Source of the DNA: Pseudomonas gingeri
Lineage (GTDB): Bacteria > Pseudomonadota > Gammaproteobacteria > Pseudomonadales > Pseudomonadaceae
DNA: 64,000 nt
Assembly: GCF_013385635.1 (NCBI RefSeq)
Contig: NZ_JACAPR010000002.1
Span: forward strand, 1-64,000
Direction: 5' to 3'
The position numbers were made by a program, and so were the translations under genes. This document shows positions 1 to 8,989 of the stretch, piece after piece. The number at the start of each line of letters is the position of its first letter. Position 1 is the first letter of the stretch. The notes below the pieces were generated by a model. The model ran no database searches. It saw nothing but the letters and a program-made list of their open reading frames with translations, and had not been told where the DNA came from.

Positions 1-38
1 CATGTAGTGCCCCAGAAAAAATGGAACAGAAACATCGC

Positions 39-57
39 CCGGCGGTTGGCCCGCCGG
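39..57 (-). terminator. GC-rich hairpin after amino-acid binding protein gene
   Basis: A 7-bp perfect inverted repeat (CCGGCGG/CCGCCGG, 5-nt loop) lies 12 bases past the stop codon of the gene at 70-1098, reading on the minus strand. Only a broken T-run follows. It could be a terminator or, as in many amino-acid ABC operons, an attenuator between the binding-protein gene and permease genes outside the window. Confidence 0.4.
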
Positions 58-69
58 ACGATAGGTCAA

Positions 70-1098
70 TCAGCGCACCGGTGGTGCGTATTGAATGCCG
101 CCGTTGTTCCACAGAGCGTTCAGGCCACGGTCGATGGCCAGTGGCGTGCCTTTGCCGAAATGGCGTTCGAAGACCTCACCGTAGTTGCCCACCTGCTTGA
201 CGATCTGCACCACCCAGTCCTTGCGCAGTTTCAGGTCCTTGCCGTACTCGCCATCGGCGCCCAGCAGGCGGGCGACATCCGGGTTCTTGGTGGACTTGGC
301 TTCCTGTTCGACGTTCTTCGAGGTGACACCGGCCTCCTCGGCATTGAGCATGGCGAACAGGGTCCAGCGCACAATGCCGAACCATTCCTCATCGCCCTTG
401 CGCACCGACGGCCCGAGGGGTTCCTTGGAAATGGTTTCCGGCAGGATCACGTAGTCCGCCGGCGTAGTCAGTTGGCTGCGCTGGGCGTTGAGCTGGGATT
501 TGTCGGCGGTGATCACATCGCAGCGCCCGGCTTCCAGGGCCTTGGCGGTTTCGTCGGAGGTGTCGAAGGTGATCGGGGTGTATTTCAGACCATGGCTGCG
601 AAAGAAGTCCGAGGCGTTCAACTCGGTGGTGGTCCCGGCCTGGATGCACAGGGCCGCGCCGTCGAGCTGGCCGGCACTGGTGACGCCGAGCTTCTTGTTC
701 ACCATGAAGCCCGCGCCGTCGTAATAGGACACGCCGGTAAACACCAGGCCCATGGCGGTATCGCGGGAACTGGTCCAGGTGGTGCTGCGCGACAATACGT
801 CGATCTCGCCCGATTGCAGGGCGGCCAGGCGCTCCTTGCCGTTGAGCTGGGTGAACTTCACTTTCGCCGCATCGCCGAAGACGGCGGCGGCGAGGGCATG
901 GCAGAAATCGACATCGAGGCCGGTCTGCTTGCCGTTCTTGTCGGGTACCGAGAATCCGGGAATGCCGTCGGAGACGCCGCATTGCAGAAAACCTTTCTTC
1001 TGGATCGCATCGAGGGTCGCACCGGCCTGGGCCAGCCCGCAGGTGCCGAGTATCGAGGTGGCGACCAGGGCGCCGAGGGTGGATTTCAACATGTTCAT
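70..1098 (-). CDS. Polar amino-acid ABC transporter substrate-binding protein (AapJ/BztA-like)
   Basis: This 342-residue periplasmic binding protein should capture L-amino acids for an ABC importer. Residues 1-25 form a Sec signal peptide ending in LAQA. The mature protein has the family opening (LDAIQKKGFLQCGVSDGIPG) and the SBP_bac_3 core, with a GLDVDFCHALAAAVFG segment and RLAALQSGEIDVL. Length and the pair of Cys residues resemble the general L-amino-acid binding proteins AapJ/BztA rather than the shorter GlnH group. The ATG start follows a clear CAGGAGG ribosome site. Permease and ATPase genes would lie left of the window. The substrate is not determinable here; acidic and neutral amino acids are typical of the family. 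Confidence 0.88.
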   Translation of the reverse strand: MNMLKSTLGALVATSILGTCGLAQAGATLDAIQKKGFLQCGVSDGIPGFSVPDKNGKQTGLDVDFCHALAAAVFGDAAKVKFTQLNGKERLAALQSGEIDVLSRSTTWTSSRDTAMGLVFTGVSYYDGAGFMVNKKLGVTSAGQLDGAALCIQAGTTTELNASDFFRSHGLKYTPITFDTSDETAKALEAGRCDVITADKSQLNAQRSQLTTPADYVILPETISKEPLGPSVRKGDEEWFGIVRWTLFAMLNAEEAGVTSKNVEQEAKSTKNPDVARLLGADGEYGKDLKLRKDWVVQIVKQVGNYGEVFERHFGKGTPLAIDRGLNALWNNGGIQYAPPVR

Positions 1099-1195
1099 TC
1101 AAACCTCCTGAGGTGTTTTTCTTGTACGGGCGCCGCAGGCCCGGCTCGCGCATGCGGGCCGGAAGGCGCCTTGGGGTCGGGTCAAATGGCAGCTA

Positions 1196-2371
1196 TCAGA
1201 GGTGCAGCGTCGCGAATGCCTGTTCCAGGTCTGCGATCAGGTCGTCAATGGCTTCCAGGCCGATGTTGAAACGGACGAGTCGTTCGCCGTAGGTGCGGTG
1301 TTCCCGTCGCAGATTGAAGTGCGGTGCTACCAGGCTGGTAACACCGCCCCAGCTGTAGCCGATGCGGAACAGATGCAATTGGTCGATGAAGTCCAGCAGC
1401 CGTTCACCGCTGAAGGCTTCGTTGAAGACCACCGAGAACACGCTGCTGGAACCGCTGAAGTCGCGCTTCCAGAGTTCATGTCCGGGGCAATCGGGAAGGG
1501 CTGGATGCAGGACCCGCTCGACCTCCGGGCGGGTGCCCAGCCAGCGGGCGACGGCGAGGGTGGCCTGCTCCAGATGGGCCAGGCGTACGGCGAGGGTCTG
1601 CAGGCCACGCAGGGCCAGGCTGCAATCGTCGGGGGAAACGGCCATGCCGAGCAGCGAGCGGGCATGGCCGAGGGCCTGGTAGTGCTCGGGGTTGCAGGTG
1701 CTGACGGAGCCCAGCAGCAGGTCGCTGTGGCCGCCGATGTATTTGGTCAGGGCCTGGGTGGAGACATCCACGCCGTGCCCGAATGCATCGAAGAGCACTC
1801 CGGCCGAATAGGTGTTGTCCAGCGCGACCACGGCCCCCACCTGGCGGGCCGCGGCGACGATGGCCGGGATGTCCTGGACCTCCATGGTGGCCGAGCCCGG
1901 GCTTTCGCACCACACCAGCGTGGTATTGGCGCGCAGCAGGCCGGCGATATCGGCCCCGATCAGCGGGTCGTAGGGTTGTACTTCGATACCCAGGCGGGCG
2001 AGCAGGTCGCGGGCAAGGTCGTTGTTCGGGCCATAGGCGCTTTCCGGCACCAGGACGTGATCACCGCTCTTGCAGAAAGCGAAGTAGATCAAGGCCAGCG
2101 CGGCCTGGCCGCCGGGGGTGATAAAGCAGTGGTTGGCGCCTTCGAGTTCGGCAATGCGTCTGGCCAGCTCCAGCGTGGTCGGGGTGCCGTGCAAGCCGTA
2201 GGCATAGGGCACGCGCTCGGGGCACCAGTCGTCACGGACGTCGCGGGCACTGTCAAAGAGCGTGGTCGAGCCGCGATACGTCGCTGTGCTCAGGGATCTG
2301 AAACCGCACGGGGCCTGGGGCGCCGGGTCCAGCAAGGTGGTTTGCCAATGGGGTCTTCGGGGGCTGTTCAC
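1196..2371 (-). CDS. metC: Cystathionine beta-lyase / Cys-Met metabolism PLP enzyme
   Basis: A 391-residue PLP-dependent enzyme of the Cys/Met metabolism family, expected to cleave cystathionine to homocysteine, pyruvate and ammonia in the cytoplasm. Visible motifs are YAYGLHGTPTTLELARRI near the N-terminus, the cofactor-stacking region ITPGGQAALAL, LDNTYSAG for the pyridine-binding Asp, and the Schiff-base Lys in STQALTKYIGGHSDLL. C-terminal SWGGVTSLV is characteristic of beta-lyases. Length matches MetC (about 390). The start is GTG at 2371. It sits 97 bp before the amino-acid binding protein on the same strand, so the transported amino acid may feed sulfur metabolism. Cystathionine gamma-synthase or another C-S lyase remains possible. 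Confidence 0.8.
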   Translation of the reverse strand: MNSPRRPHWQTTLLDPAPQAPCGFRSLSTATYRGSTTLFDSARDVRDDWCPERVPYAYGLHGTPTTLELARRIAELEGANHCFITPGGQAALALIYFAFCKSGDHVLVPESAYGPNNDLARDLLARLGIEVQPYDPLIGADIAGLLRANTTLVWCESPGSATMEVQDIPAIVAAARQVGAVVALDNTYSAGVLFDAFGHGVDVSTQALTKYIGGHSDLLLGSVSTCNPEHYQALGHARSLLGMAVSPDDCSLALRGLQTLAVRLAHLEQATLAVARWLGTRPEVERVLHPALPDCPGHELWKRDFSGSSSVFSVVFNEAFSGERLLDFIDQLHLFRIGYSWGGVTSLVAPHFNLRREHRTYGERLVRFNIGLEAIDDLIADLEQAFATLHL

Positions 2372-2505
2372 GCCGCATTCTCCAAGCTTTCGTGTGAAGG
2401 ACCGGGGGCATGCACGAAGGGAGTCGTGATGGCCTGTCTTGACGGAATGCTAGGGAGCGGGCGAGCCGTGCGATTGAACGTTCTTGCGATTATGAAAAAA
2501 ATACT

Positions 2506-3327
2506 TCAGCGCCAGCGTCCGGGCGGCACACCAAAGGCCTTCTTGAAATGCCGGGTGAAATGGCTGAGGTCGGCAAAGCCGCTGTCGGTCGCCACATCGG
2601 TGGCGGCAACGCCTTTGCGCAAGCCCTCCAAGGCCCGGTTGAGGCGGACCTGGTTGCGCCAGGCATGGGGTGCCAGACCGGTTTCCCGGGTGAACAGGCG
2701 GGCGGCATGAAAGGTCGACAAGCCGACTTCGTCGGCCAGTTCGCTCAGGGAGACCGGTTCGGTCAGGTCTTCCTGCAGGCGCTGCTGCATGGCCGCCACA
2801 CGCTGTTCGTCGCGGGGCAGGTGCGGCAGCACCGGGCGTTGTCCGGCATGGCGCAGCAGCAGGGTGGAGATCGCCTGGAGCAACTGGTGCTCGGCTTGCA
2901 GCGGATCGATATTGGCCTGCAGTGCGCGGTGCGCCGCCGCCATCAGCAGGGTGAGGTCGGGATCGCGAATGATATCTTCGCGAAACCAGGGAAGAGGCGT
3001 CGTACGCCCGGCCACGGCGTCCATGACCGATTGCACGAAGGGAACCGGCAGGTAGAACACCCGATAACGCCAGCCTGACTCGCTGGCGGCGGAACCGGTG
3101 TGCACTTCGCCAGGGTTGAGTACCGGCACGGCGCCGGCCTCGGCCACGCAGCGACTGCCGCGATAGTCATAGCGCTGGGCGCCGTCTTCGATCACCGACA
3201 GCGTATAGGCATCGTGCCAATGGGGCGCGAAACGCTGGTCACGGTACTGGGCCGTGAGCATGTCGGCGCCCGGCAGGATCGGCGAGCGCCAGTAGTGCAC
3301 GGTATTGCTGCGGTCGGCGGTGGTCAT
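2506..3327 (-). CDS. AraC family transcriptional regulator
   Basis: A 273-residue regulator with an N-terminal cupin-like sensing domain (roughly residues 10-150, including APHWHDAYTLSVIEDG) and a C-terminal double helix-turn-helix (residues about 175-273, with LADEVGLSTFHAARLFTRET and FADLSHFTRHFKKAFGVPP). I chose ATG 3327 (MTTADRSNTV) because residues upstream of it lack family character. It lies between metC and the arginase gene on the same strand and may regulate either. The effector is unknown. It is not an enhancer-binding protein, so it would not by itself activate the sigma-54 promoter upstream of the arginase gene. Confidence 0.85.
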   Translation of the reverse strand: MTTADRSNTVHYWRSPILPGADMLTAQYRDQRFAPHWHDAYTLSVIEDGAQRYDYRGSRCVAEAGAVPVLNPGEVHTGSAASESGWRYRVFYLPVPFVQSVMDAVAGRTTPLPWFREDIIRDPDLTLLMAAAHRALQANIDPLQAEHQLLQAISTLLLRHAGQRPVLPHLPRDEQRVAAMQQRLQEDLTEPVSLSELADEVGLSTFHAARLFTRETGLAPHAWRNQVRLNRALEGLRKGVAATDVATDSGFADLSHFTRHFKKAFGVPPGRWR

Positions 3328-3388
3328 GGTGCAGTCCTGTGATAAGCCCGGCCCATGCCACCGCCCCTGCTGTCTGGCTGACAGGCCG

Positions 3389-4291
3389 CTAGCGGTTGGC
3401 GAACTGGCCGAGGGCCTTGCCAATGGTCGCGGCCAGCCCGCGACCGCTCAAGCCACCCGGGTCCATCTCGGGGTTGTAGATGGTGAACTGGATGCCGATG
3501 GCCCTGGGTGAACTCATGGCCGTGCGCAGGGTGGTGCCCAGGTCTTCCCAGGAGAAACCGTCCGGCTGCGGATGGTCCACGGCCCACATGATGCCCTGGT
3601 CCAGTACATCGACGTCGACGTGAATCCAGAAACCTTCCGGGCCGTCTTCGCGGGTCAGGTGGGCCACGGCTTCCTCGGCGGCGGTCTCGGTACCGAGAAT
3701 GCGCACTTCCTGACGGTTCAGCGCCATCAGGTCCCTGGGCAGTTGCTGGCCGCGATTGCGCGCCTGGATGGCACCGTCACGATAACCGAACAGTACGACA
3801 TCTTCGTCGCGCAGCAAAGGCCGCTGGCCTTCGATATCGGCCACCACCGCCGGGCCGCGACCGGTGGCATAGCCCAGGTCGCTGGCCGAGGCCGCACCGG
3901 CGATCGGGTTGTTGTCCGCTTCATAGAAATCGGCATGGCCGTCCAGGTAGAGCACGCCATAACGGCCACGACGCTTGAGCGCTAGCATGGTGCCGAGCAG
4001 GATCGAACAGTCGCCACCGATCACCACCGGGAACTCGTCATTGTCCATCACCTTGCCGACCGCATCGGCCAGGCTGATCGAGTATTCGTTGATGGCATGG
4101 GGGTTCATGATCTGGGTTTCCGGATCACGCTCGATGCGCCACGGCGGCGACTCGACCCGACCGGCCAGGCGGGCATTCAGGCGTGTGGCCAGGCCGGCAT
4201 TGAGCAGCGCCTCGGGCATATGGGCAACGCCCAGGTGGGTAGAGATATGACCCAGTACCGAGGGGGCTTCGATGATTGCAAAGTTGCGCAT
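3389..4291 (-). CDS. Arginase-family (ureohydrolase) protein with a Cys in the first metal motif
   Basis: A 300-residue ureohydrolase-superfamily protein, which normally hydrolyses a guanidino compound to urea plus an amine using a binuclear metal site. The metal motifs are visible: GGDCS (residues 92-96), DGHAD (117-121) and DVDVLD (Asp226, Asp228). In classical arginases the first motif is GGDHS; here the His ligand is Cys95, which would change metal preference or affinity. The start is ATG 4291 behind a strong AGGAGG site; the reading frame is open further upstream but has no family similarity. A sigma-54-type promoter lies 40-54 bases upstream. Substrate could be arginine, agmatine, guanidinobutyrate or another guanidine. 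Confidence 0.82.
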   Translation of the reverse strand: MRNFAIIEAPSVLGHISTHLGVAHMPEALLNAGLATRLNARLAGRVESPPWRIERDPETQIMNPHAINEYSISLADAVGKVMDNDEFPVVIGGDCSILLGTMLALKRRGRYGVLYLDGHADFYEADNNPIAGAASASDLGYATGRGPAVVADIEGQRPLLRDEDVVLFGYRDGAIQARNRGQQLPRDLMALNRQEVRILGTETAAEEAVAHLTREDGPEGFWIHVDVDVLDQGIMWAVDHPQPDGFSWEDLGTTLRTAMSSPRAIGIQFTIYNPEMDPGGLSGRGLAATIGKALGQFANR

Positions 4292-4330
4292 GGTGGTTCC
4301 TCCTGTTTGTTGTTCGTGGAGGGGGAAATC

Positions 4331-4345
4331 GCAGGGACTGTGCCA
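4331..4345 (-). promoter_or_regulatory. Sigma-54 (-24/-12) promoter for the arginase-family gene
   Basis: On the minus strand the sequence reads TGGCACAGTCCCTGC, an exact -24 GG and -12 GC pair separated by the canonical distance (12 bases from first G of GG to G of GC). It predicts a transcript start near 4319, 28 bases ahead of the ATG. RpoN control would fit nitrogen-source catabolism. No enhancer-binding protein gene is in the window. Confidence 0.72.
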
Positions 4346-4825
4346 GTATTTTTTTGGATTGTTGAGTTGCCGATATCTTGTGCCTGATTCGGTCACTGAT
4401 CGTCTGTTCGATGACCGATCAGCCGAAAAGACAATGCTTGGATGGTTGTGGAGACATTTGTCCTGAAACCCCATGTTCGATTCCGAAGAGTCACGATGAA
4501 ACGGGGTCGATACAGGCGATGTCGCACTGGATGAGTGCGCTCGTAACAACGTTGTGCATTTTTGGGTAGCAACGTAGCAACTGACTGGTAAATGACTGAG
4601 TTGTTGAAGTCGGTGACCATTTAGGCGGCCGCCCGAATGGCTTTCGAAGAGCGAAATAGCCACAGATAGAGGTTTAAATGACTTCGAGCCAACTTGCTAT
4701 TGATGAAGAGATTAAGAAAACCAGTGGTTTTGACTGATTGCTGATACGTCGGCTTTTTCCAGGCTACCAGGGAGTCGCACGTGCAGGGGTACAGGGATGC
4801 CCGAATAAGAGCGGTCGCTTTCCAC
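4346..4825. other. AT-richer intergenic region between two sigma-54 promoters
   Basis: About 480 bp between the divergent arginase gene and the oxidoreductase operon hold no convincing gene. A 70-codon open frame on the minus strand (4621-4833) has no ribosome site and no recognisable domain. Base composition is lower in GC than the surroundings. Because both flanking promoters look RpoN-dependent, this is the expected place for upstream enhancer sites, though I could not define one. Confidence 0.5.
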
Positions 4826-4862
4826 AAAACCACAAGAAAACGGAGGCTGGCATAGTCACTGC
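4826..4862 (+). promoter_or_regulatory. Sigma-54-type promoter plus conserved upstream motif (copy 1)
   Basis: TGGCATAGTCACTGC at 4848-4862 has the -24 GG and -12 GC at the canonical 12-base distance. Directly upstream lies AAAACCACAAGAAAA (4826-4840). The same 15-mer with one change occurs at exactly the same distance (22 bases) from TGGCAT in front of the permease gene at 9240. The pair probably marks a shared regulon, with the A-rich block as a regulator site or extended RpoN contact. Confidence 0.68.
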
Positions 4863-4910
4863 ACCTGTTCCGCTTATTGAAGATGCCGTATTACGAGACA
4901 GGTCAAGACG

Positions 4911-6320
4911 ATGATTGATGCATTCCCGAACAAGGCAGATACCTACGACGTCGCGGTGATCGGCGGCGGCGTGGTGGGGTGTGCCATGGCTCGCCGATTC
5001 GCCCTGGAGGGCGCCCGTGTACTGCTGCTGGAAAAGGCCAGCGATATTCTGTCGGGAGCCAGCAAAGGCAACAGCGCGATCCTGCACACCGGCTTCGATG
5101 CGCCCCGCGACAGCCTGGAACTGGCTTGCATGCAGGCCGGTTACCGCGAGTACCTCGATATCCACCCGCGGATGAACCTGCCCTTGCTCAGGACCGGCGC
5201 CATGGTCGTGGCCTGGACCGCGGACGATCTGGACAAGCTCGACGGTATTGCCCGGCAGGCGCGGGACAATGGCGTCGATGATGTGCAACTGCTGGAGCCA
5301 GCACGGATTCGGCAACTGGAACCCGAACTGTCCCACAAGGCACTGGGCGCGGTGCAAGTGCCGGGAGAGTTCCTCATCGATCCCTGGTCGGCGCCCCTGG
5401 GGTATTTGCAACAGGCCCTGTTGCATGGCGCCAAGGTGCTCCTGGGGACCGAGGTCCAGGGCGGCGATTTCGACGGCCAGGCCTGGCAACTGCAGACCAG
5501 TCGTGGGTCTGTACGGGCAGCGCAGGTCATCAATTGCGCGGGTCTGTTCGGCGACTGCCTGGAAGAGCGCCTGCTGGGCGAAAGCCATTTCACCATCCAT
5601 CCGCGCAAGGGACAGTTCGTGGTCTTCGACAAGGCTGCCGCGCGATTGCTGCAGACCATCGTCCTGCCGGTACCCAACGAGCGGACCAAGGGCATCGTGC
5701 TGACCCGTACGGTCTTCGGCAACCTGCTGGTGGGACCAACCGCCGAGGAGCAGGACGACCGCATTCATGCCGGCCTCGACGGGCACATGCTGGCGGAACT
5801 GGTCGAGGCGGCGGTGGAGCGGATTCCGGCCCTGGCCGGTATGCCGGTGACCGCCACCTACGCCGGCTTGCGTCCGGCCAGTGACAAGAAGGAATACCGC
5901 ATTCGCCAGGTGGCCCAGCGCAACTGGATCACCGTCGGCGGGATCCGCTCCACCGGCCTGACCGCCGCACTGGGCATCGCCCGGCATGTCTTCGAACTTT
6001 ATGGCGCGACACATTCCCATCGTCCACCGTCGACCGTCCTCTGGCCGCAGGTACCGAACCTGGCGGAACACCTGCCGCGGGACTACCAGAGTCCCGGTTA
6101 CGGCGAGATGGTCTGTCATTGCGAGCTGGTCACCGCCCGGGAAATCGGCGCGGCGCTGAACAGCGCCCTGCCGCCTGGTGACCTGGGCGGATTGAAGCGG
6201 CGTACACGCGCCTGCATGGGGCGTTGCCAGGGGTTCTATTGTTCGGCACGGGTGGCGCAATTGAGCGAGGGCCGACTCGCCGTGCCGCTGTCCACAGGGA
6301 GTTGCGTTCATGTTCACTGA
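4911..6320 (+). CDS. GlpA-like FAD-dependent oxidoreductase with C-terminal [2Fe-2S] BFD domain
   Basis: A 469-residue DAO-family flavoprotein. Residues 11-40 carry the FAD-binding Rossmann motif (DVAVIGGGVVGCAMARRF); SGASKGNSAILHTGFDA is the GlpA/LhgO-type signature. A BFD-like iron-sulfur domain follows at about 395-455, with Cys402 and Cys404 (CHC), Cys435 and Cys439. The architecture matches the A subunit of anaerobic glycerol-3-phosphate dehydrogenase, which oxidises the C2 hydroxyl of a phosphorylated polyol. It overlaps the next gene by 11 bp, a GlpB-like partner, but no GlpC membrane anchor is present. Together with the adjacent kinase it likely oxidises a phosphorylated alcohol; glycerol itself is doubtful (see the kinase). 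Confidence 0.8.
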   Translation: MIDAFPNKADTYDVAVIGGGVVGCAMARRFALEGARVLLLEKASDILSGASKGNSAILHTGFDAPRDSLELACMQAGYREYLDIHPRMNLPLLRTGAMVVAWTADDLDKLDGIARQARDNGVDDVQLLEPARIRQLEPELSHKALGAVQVPGEFLIDPWSAPLGYLQQALLHGAKVLLGTEVQGGDFDGQAWQLQTSRGSVRAAQVINCAGLFGDCLEERLLGESHFTIHPRKGQFVVFDKAAARLLQTIVLPVPNERTKGIVLTRTVFGNLLVGPTAEEQDDRIHAGLDGHMLAELVEAAVERIPALAGMPVTATYAGLRPASDKKEYRIRQVAQRNWITVGGIRSTGLTAALGIARHVFELYGATHSHRPPSTVLWPQVPNLAEHLPRDYQSPGYGEMVCHCELVTAREIGAALNSALPPGDLGGLKRRTRACMGRCQGFYCSARVAQLSEGRLAVPLSTGSCVHVH

Positions 6321-7548
6321 GATTGAAACGGTCGATGTCGCGATCATCGGCAGCGGGCCGTCGGGGCTTTCCGCGGCGGTTGCCTTGAAACGCCGTGGTG
6401 TCCAGCGCGTGGTGATCATCGAGCGCGAAGCCGAAGCCGGAGGCATTCCGCGCCATTGTGGGCATCCGCCTTTCGGCCTGCGCGAGTACGGTCGGATTCT
6501 GTCCGGGCCGGACTACGCCAGGCGCAATGTCCGCGAGGCACTGGCAGTCGGCGTCGAGATTCGTCTCAAGCACACGGTGACGCAACTGGGCCATGGCGGG
6601 ATGCTGGAGATCGTCAGCCCCCAGGGCTCCCTGCGACTCCAGGCCCGTCGTGTGCTGCTGGCCACCGGCGCCCGGGAGACCCCGCGCTCGGCGCGCCTGC
6701 TCGGCGGCGACCGGCCGCTGGGAGTGATCAACACCGGCGCACTGCAGTCCTATCTCTACCTGGAGCGGCTCAAGCCGTTCGAGCGCCCGCTGATCATCGG
6801 CACCGAACTGGTCAGCCTGTCGTCGGTGCTCAGTTGTCGCCGCGCCGGAATCCGGCCGGTGGCGATGATCGAGGCCAATAGCCGGGCCACGGCGCGCTGG
6901 CCGCTGTCGTTGTTCCCGCGGTTATGCGGTGTACCGATGCATTTCGGCGCGCGGCTGCTGGATATCCAGGGCACCGGGCGCGTGGAGTCGGCGCGGGTGG
7001 AACTGGCCGATGGCGGCGTACGGACCTTTGCCTGTGACGGCGTCCTGCTGACCGGTGCCTTTGTCCCGGAAGCGAGCCTGGTACGCCTGAGTCACCTCAA
7101 GCTGGATCGCAGCAGCGGCGGGCCGGTGATCGACCAGTTTGCCCGCTGCTCCGACCCGGCCTATTTCGCCGCCGGCAACCTGCTGCGACCGATTGAGACC
7201 GCTGGCTGGTCGTATCGCGAAGGCCGACGGGTTGCCGAGTTGCTGGCCAGGGATTTGCGTGGCGAACTGCCGGTCCCTGGCGGTTCGGTGGCGATTGTCG
7301 TGCATGGCCCGCTCAAGCTCTGTGTGCCGCAACGCCTGGCGACCAGCACCACCCGCGGGCTCAAACATCTGCAGTTGCGGGTCAGCCAGGCGGCGCAGGG
7401 GCGCTTGCGGGTGCTGGCCGATGGTAAGGAAATCTGGGCCCGTTCATTGACCAGTCTGCCCGAGCGTCGGGTACTGATCCCTATTGCTCACTTGAAATGG
7501 CCGGCGGGCGTCCAGCACCTGGACGTCGATGTCGTCGATCATGATTGA
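6310..7548 (+). CDS. FAD/NAD(P)-binding oxidoreductase, GlpB-like partner subunit
   Basis: A 412-residue flavoprotein with an N-terminal dinucleotide-binding fold (DVAIIGSGPSGLSAAVAL, residues 9-26; IIEREAEAGGIPRHCGH follows) and a second nucleotide-binding half near residues 155-185. LLATGARETPRSAR is the second FAD signature, and GNLLRPIETAGWSYREGR closes the fold near residue 300. About 95 further residues form a C-terminal extension I do not recognise. ATG 6310 is preceded by AGGGAG and sits inside the end of the upstream oxidoreductase gene, so the two are translationally linked and probably form a heteromeric dehydrogenase. Confidence 0.78.
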   Translation: MFTEIETVDVAIIGSGPSGLSAAVALKRRGVQRVVIIEREAEAGGIPRHCGHPPFGLREYGRILSGPDYARRNVREALAVGVEIRLKHTVTQLGHGGMLEIVSPQGSLRLQARRVLLATGARETPRSARLLGGDRPLGVINTGALQSYLYLERLKPFERPLIIGTELVSLSSVLSCRRAGIRPVAMIEANSRATARWPLSLFPRLCGVPMHFGARLLDIQGTGRVESARVELADGGVRTFACDGVLLTGAFVPEASLVRLSHLKLDRSSGGPVIDQFARCSDPAYFAAGNLLRPIETAGWSYREGRRVAELLARDLRGELPVPGGSVAIVVHGPLKLCVPQRLATSTTRGLKHLQLRVSQAAQGRLRVLADGKEIWARSLTSLPERRVLIPIAHLKWPAGVQHLDVDVVDHD

Positions 7549-7573
7549 ACGTATTACCGAGGAAAGCATAACC

Positions 7574-8989
7574 ATGCGAATTGCCGCCCTGGACCAGGGA
7601 ACCACCAGCACCCGCGTGCTGGTGGTCAACCAGAATGGTGCCGCCGACATCCTCCTGTCGCTGCGTCACCAGCAACATCATCCGCAACCGGGCTGGGTCG
7701 AACATGACCCGCTGGAGTTGCTGGCCAATATCGAGCGCTGCCTGGAAGCTACCGGCCCGGTGGACGCCATCGGCCTGGCGAACCAGGGCGAAAGCTGCCT
7801 GGCCTGGGATGCCCTGAGCGGACAGCCGCTGTCACCGGTGATCGTCTGGCAGGACAATCGGACCTCGGCGCGGATCGAGCAGTTGCGCCGCGAAGGTGGC
7901 GAGGCGTTGACCCTGGAGTGTGCCGGGTTGCCGCTGGACCCGTATTTTTCCGCGAGCAAGCTGGGCTGGATCCTCACGCACCTGCCGGCCGCGCAGCAGG
8001 CGCTGGCGGCCGGACGTTTGCGCCTGGGTACCACCGACGCCTACTTTCTCGACCGTCTCACCGGGGTCTTCGCCACGGATGTCACCACCGCGTCGCGGAC
8101 CTCATTGATGAACCTGGCGAGCGGGCAGTGGGATCCGCAGCTCTGCGCCTTGTTCGGTGTACCGATCGAGACGCTGCCACCGATCCGCGACACGGTCGGG
8201 TCGTTCGGCGAGATCGGCAGCACGCCGGTAACCGCTTCGGTGGTGGACCAGCAGGCCTCGTTGTACGGACACGGCTGCCGGCAATCGGGCGACGCGAAAA
8301 TCACCTTCGGCACCGGCGCGTTTGCCCTGACCGTGACTGGCGAGCAGATCATTCGCGCGCCGGAAAAGGGCCTGTTGGCGACCATTGCCTGGCAGATCGA
8401 CGGCAAGCCGGTGTATGCCATGGACGGTGGTGTCTATGACGCCAGCGCGGCGGTCGAGTGGGCAGGGCGCCTGGGTCTGTTCGAGGACTTTTCCGAGCTG
8501 GCCGGCTTTGACCAGCCGCCGGCGATTTCCCGGCAACTGGCGTTTGTCCCGGCGCTGTCCGGTCTGGCTTGCCCGCATTGGGACCGCAGTGCCGCGGCGC
8601 AGTGGATCGGTATGAACGCCGGGACGTCACGCCAGGATATGTGCCAGGCGCTGCTGGAAGGCGTGGCCTTGCGCAGTGTCGAGGTGATCAGCGCGATGGA
8701 GGGCTTCCTCAACGTCACCGATCGCCTGTCCATCGACGGCGGCCTGGCCCGCAGCCCCTATTTTGCCCAGTTCCTCGCCGATGCCCTGCAGCGGTGCATC
8801 GTCACCCAGCGCTTCGATGAGCTGACCGCGTTCGGCTGCGCCGCGCTGGCGGCCCGTGGCCTCGGTCGCGAACTGGTTGCCCCGCGCAACACCTGTACCG
8901 AGTTTCATCCCAGGGTCGGCGTCGCCACCGCGCTGGCCTGGCGCGAAACCTTTGCCGACGCGGTCAGTCGCTGTCGCAACTGGCGCTGA
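7574..8989 (+). CDS. FGGY-family carbohydrate/alcohol kinase related to glycerol kinase
   Basis: A 471-residue ASKHA-fold kinase that should phosphorylate a polyol-like substrate with ATP. DQGTTSTRVLVV (residues 6-17) is the phosphate-1 loop; SPVIVWQDNRT and FGTGAFALTVTG are FGGY hallmarks; SVVDQQASLYGHG supplies the catalytic Asp. Compared with E. coli GlpK, the glycerol-contacting Arg-Glu pair in NQRET reads NQGES (residues 70-74), so Arg is replaced by Gly72 while Glu, the substrate Tyr and the Asp-Gln pair remain. I infer a substrate other than glycerol. It starts 26 bp after the oxidoreductase pair, with GAGGAAAG upstream of the chosen ATG. Confidence 0.82.
   Translation: MRIAALDQGTTSTRVLVVNQNGAADILLSLRHQQHHPQPGWVEHDPLELLANIERCLEATGPVDAIGLANQGESCLAWDALSGQPLSPVIVWQDNRTSARIEQLRREGGEALTLECAGLPLDPYFSASKLGWILTHLPAAQQALAAGRLRLGTTDAYFLDRLTGVFATDVTTASRTSLMNLASGQWDPQLCALFGVPIETLPPIRDTVGSFGEIGSTPVTASVVDQQASLYGHGCRQSGDAKITFGTGAFALTVTGEQIIRAPEKGLLATIAWQIDGKPVYAMDGGVYDASAAVEWAGRLGLFEDFSELAGFDQPPAISRQLAFVPALSGLACPHWDRSAAAQWIGMNAGTSRQDMCQALLEGVALRSVEVISAMEGFLNVTDRLSIDGGLARSPYFAQFLADALQRCIVTQRFDELTAFGCAALAARGLGRELVAPRNTCTEFHPRVGVATALAWRETFADAVSRCRNWR

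Noticed and set aside
4621-4833. 70-codon frame in the AT-rich gap, considered as a transposase remnant
   Set aside because: No transposase motif, no terminal repeats and no ribosome site.
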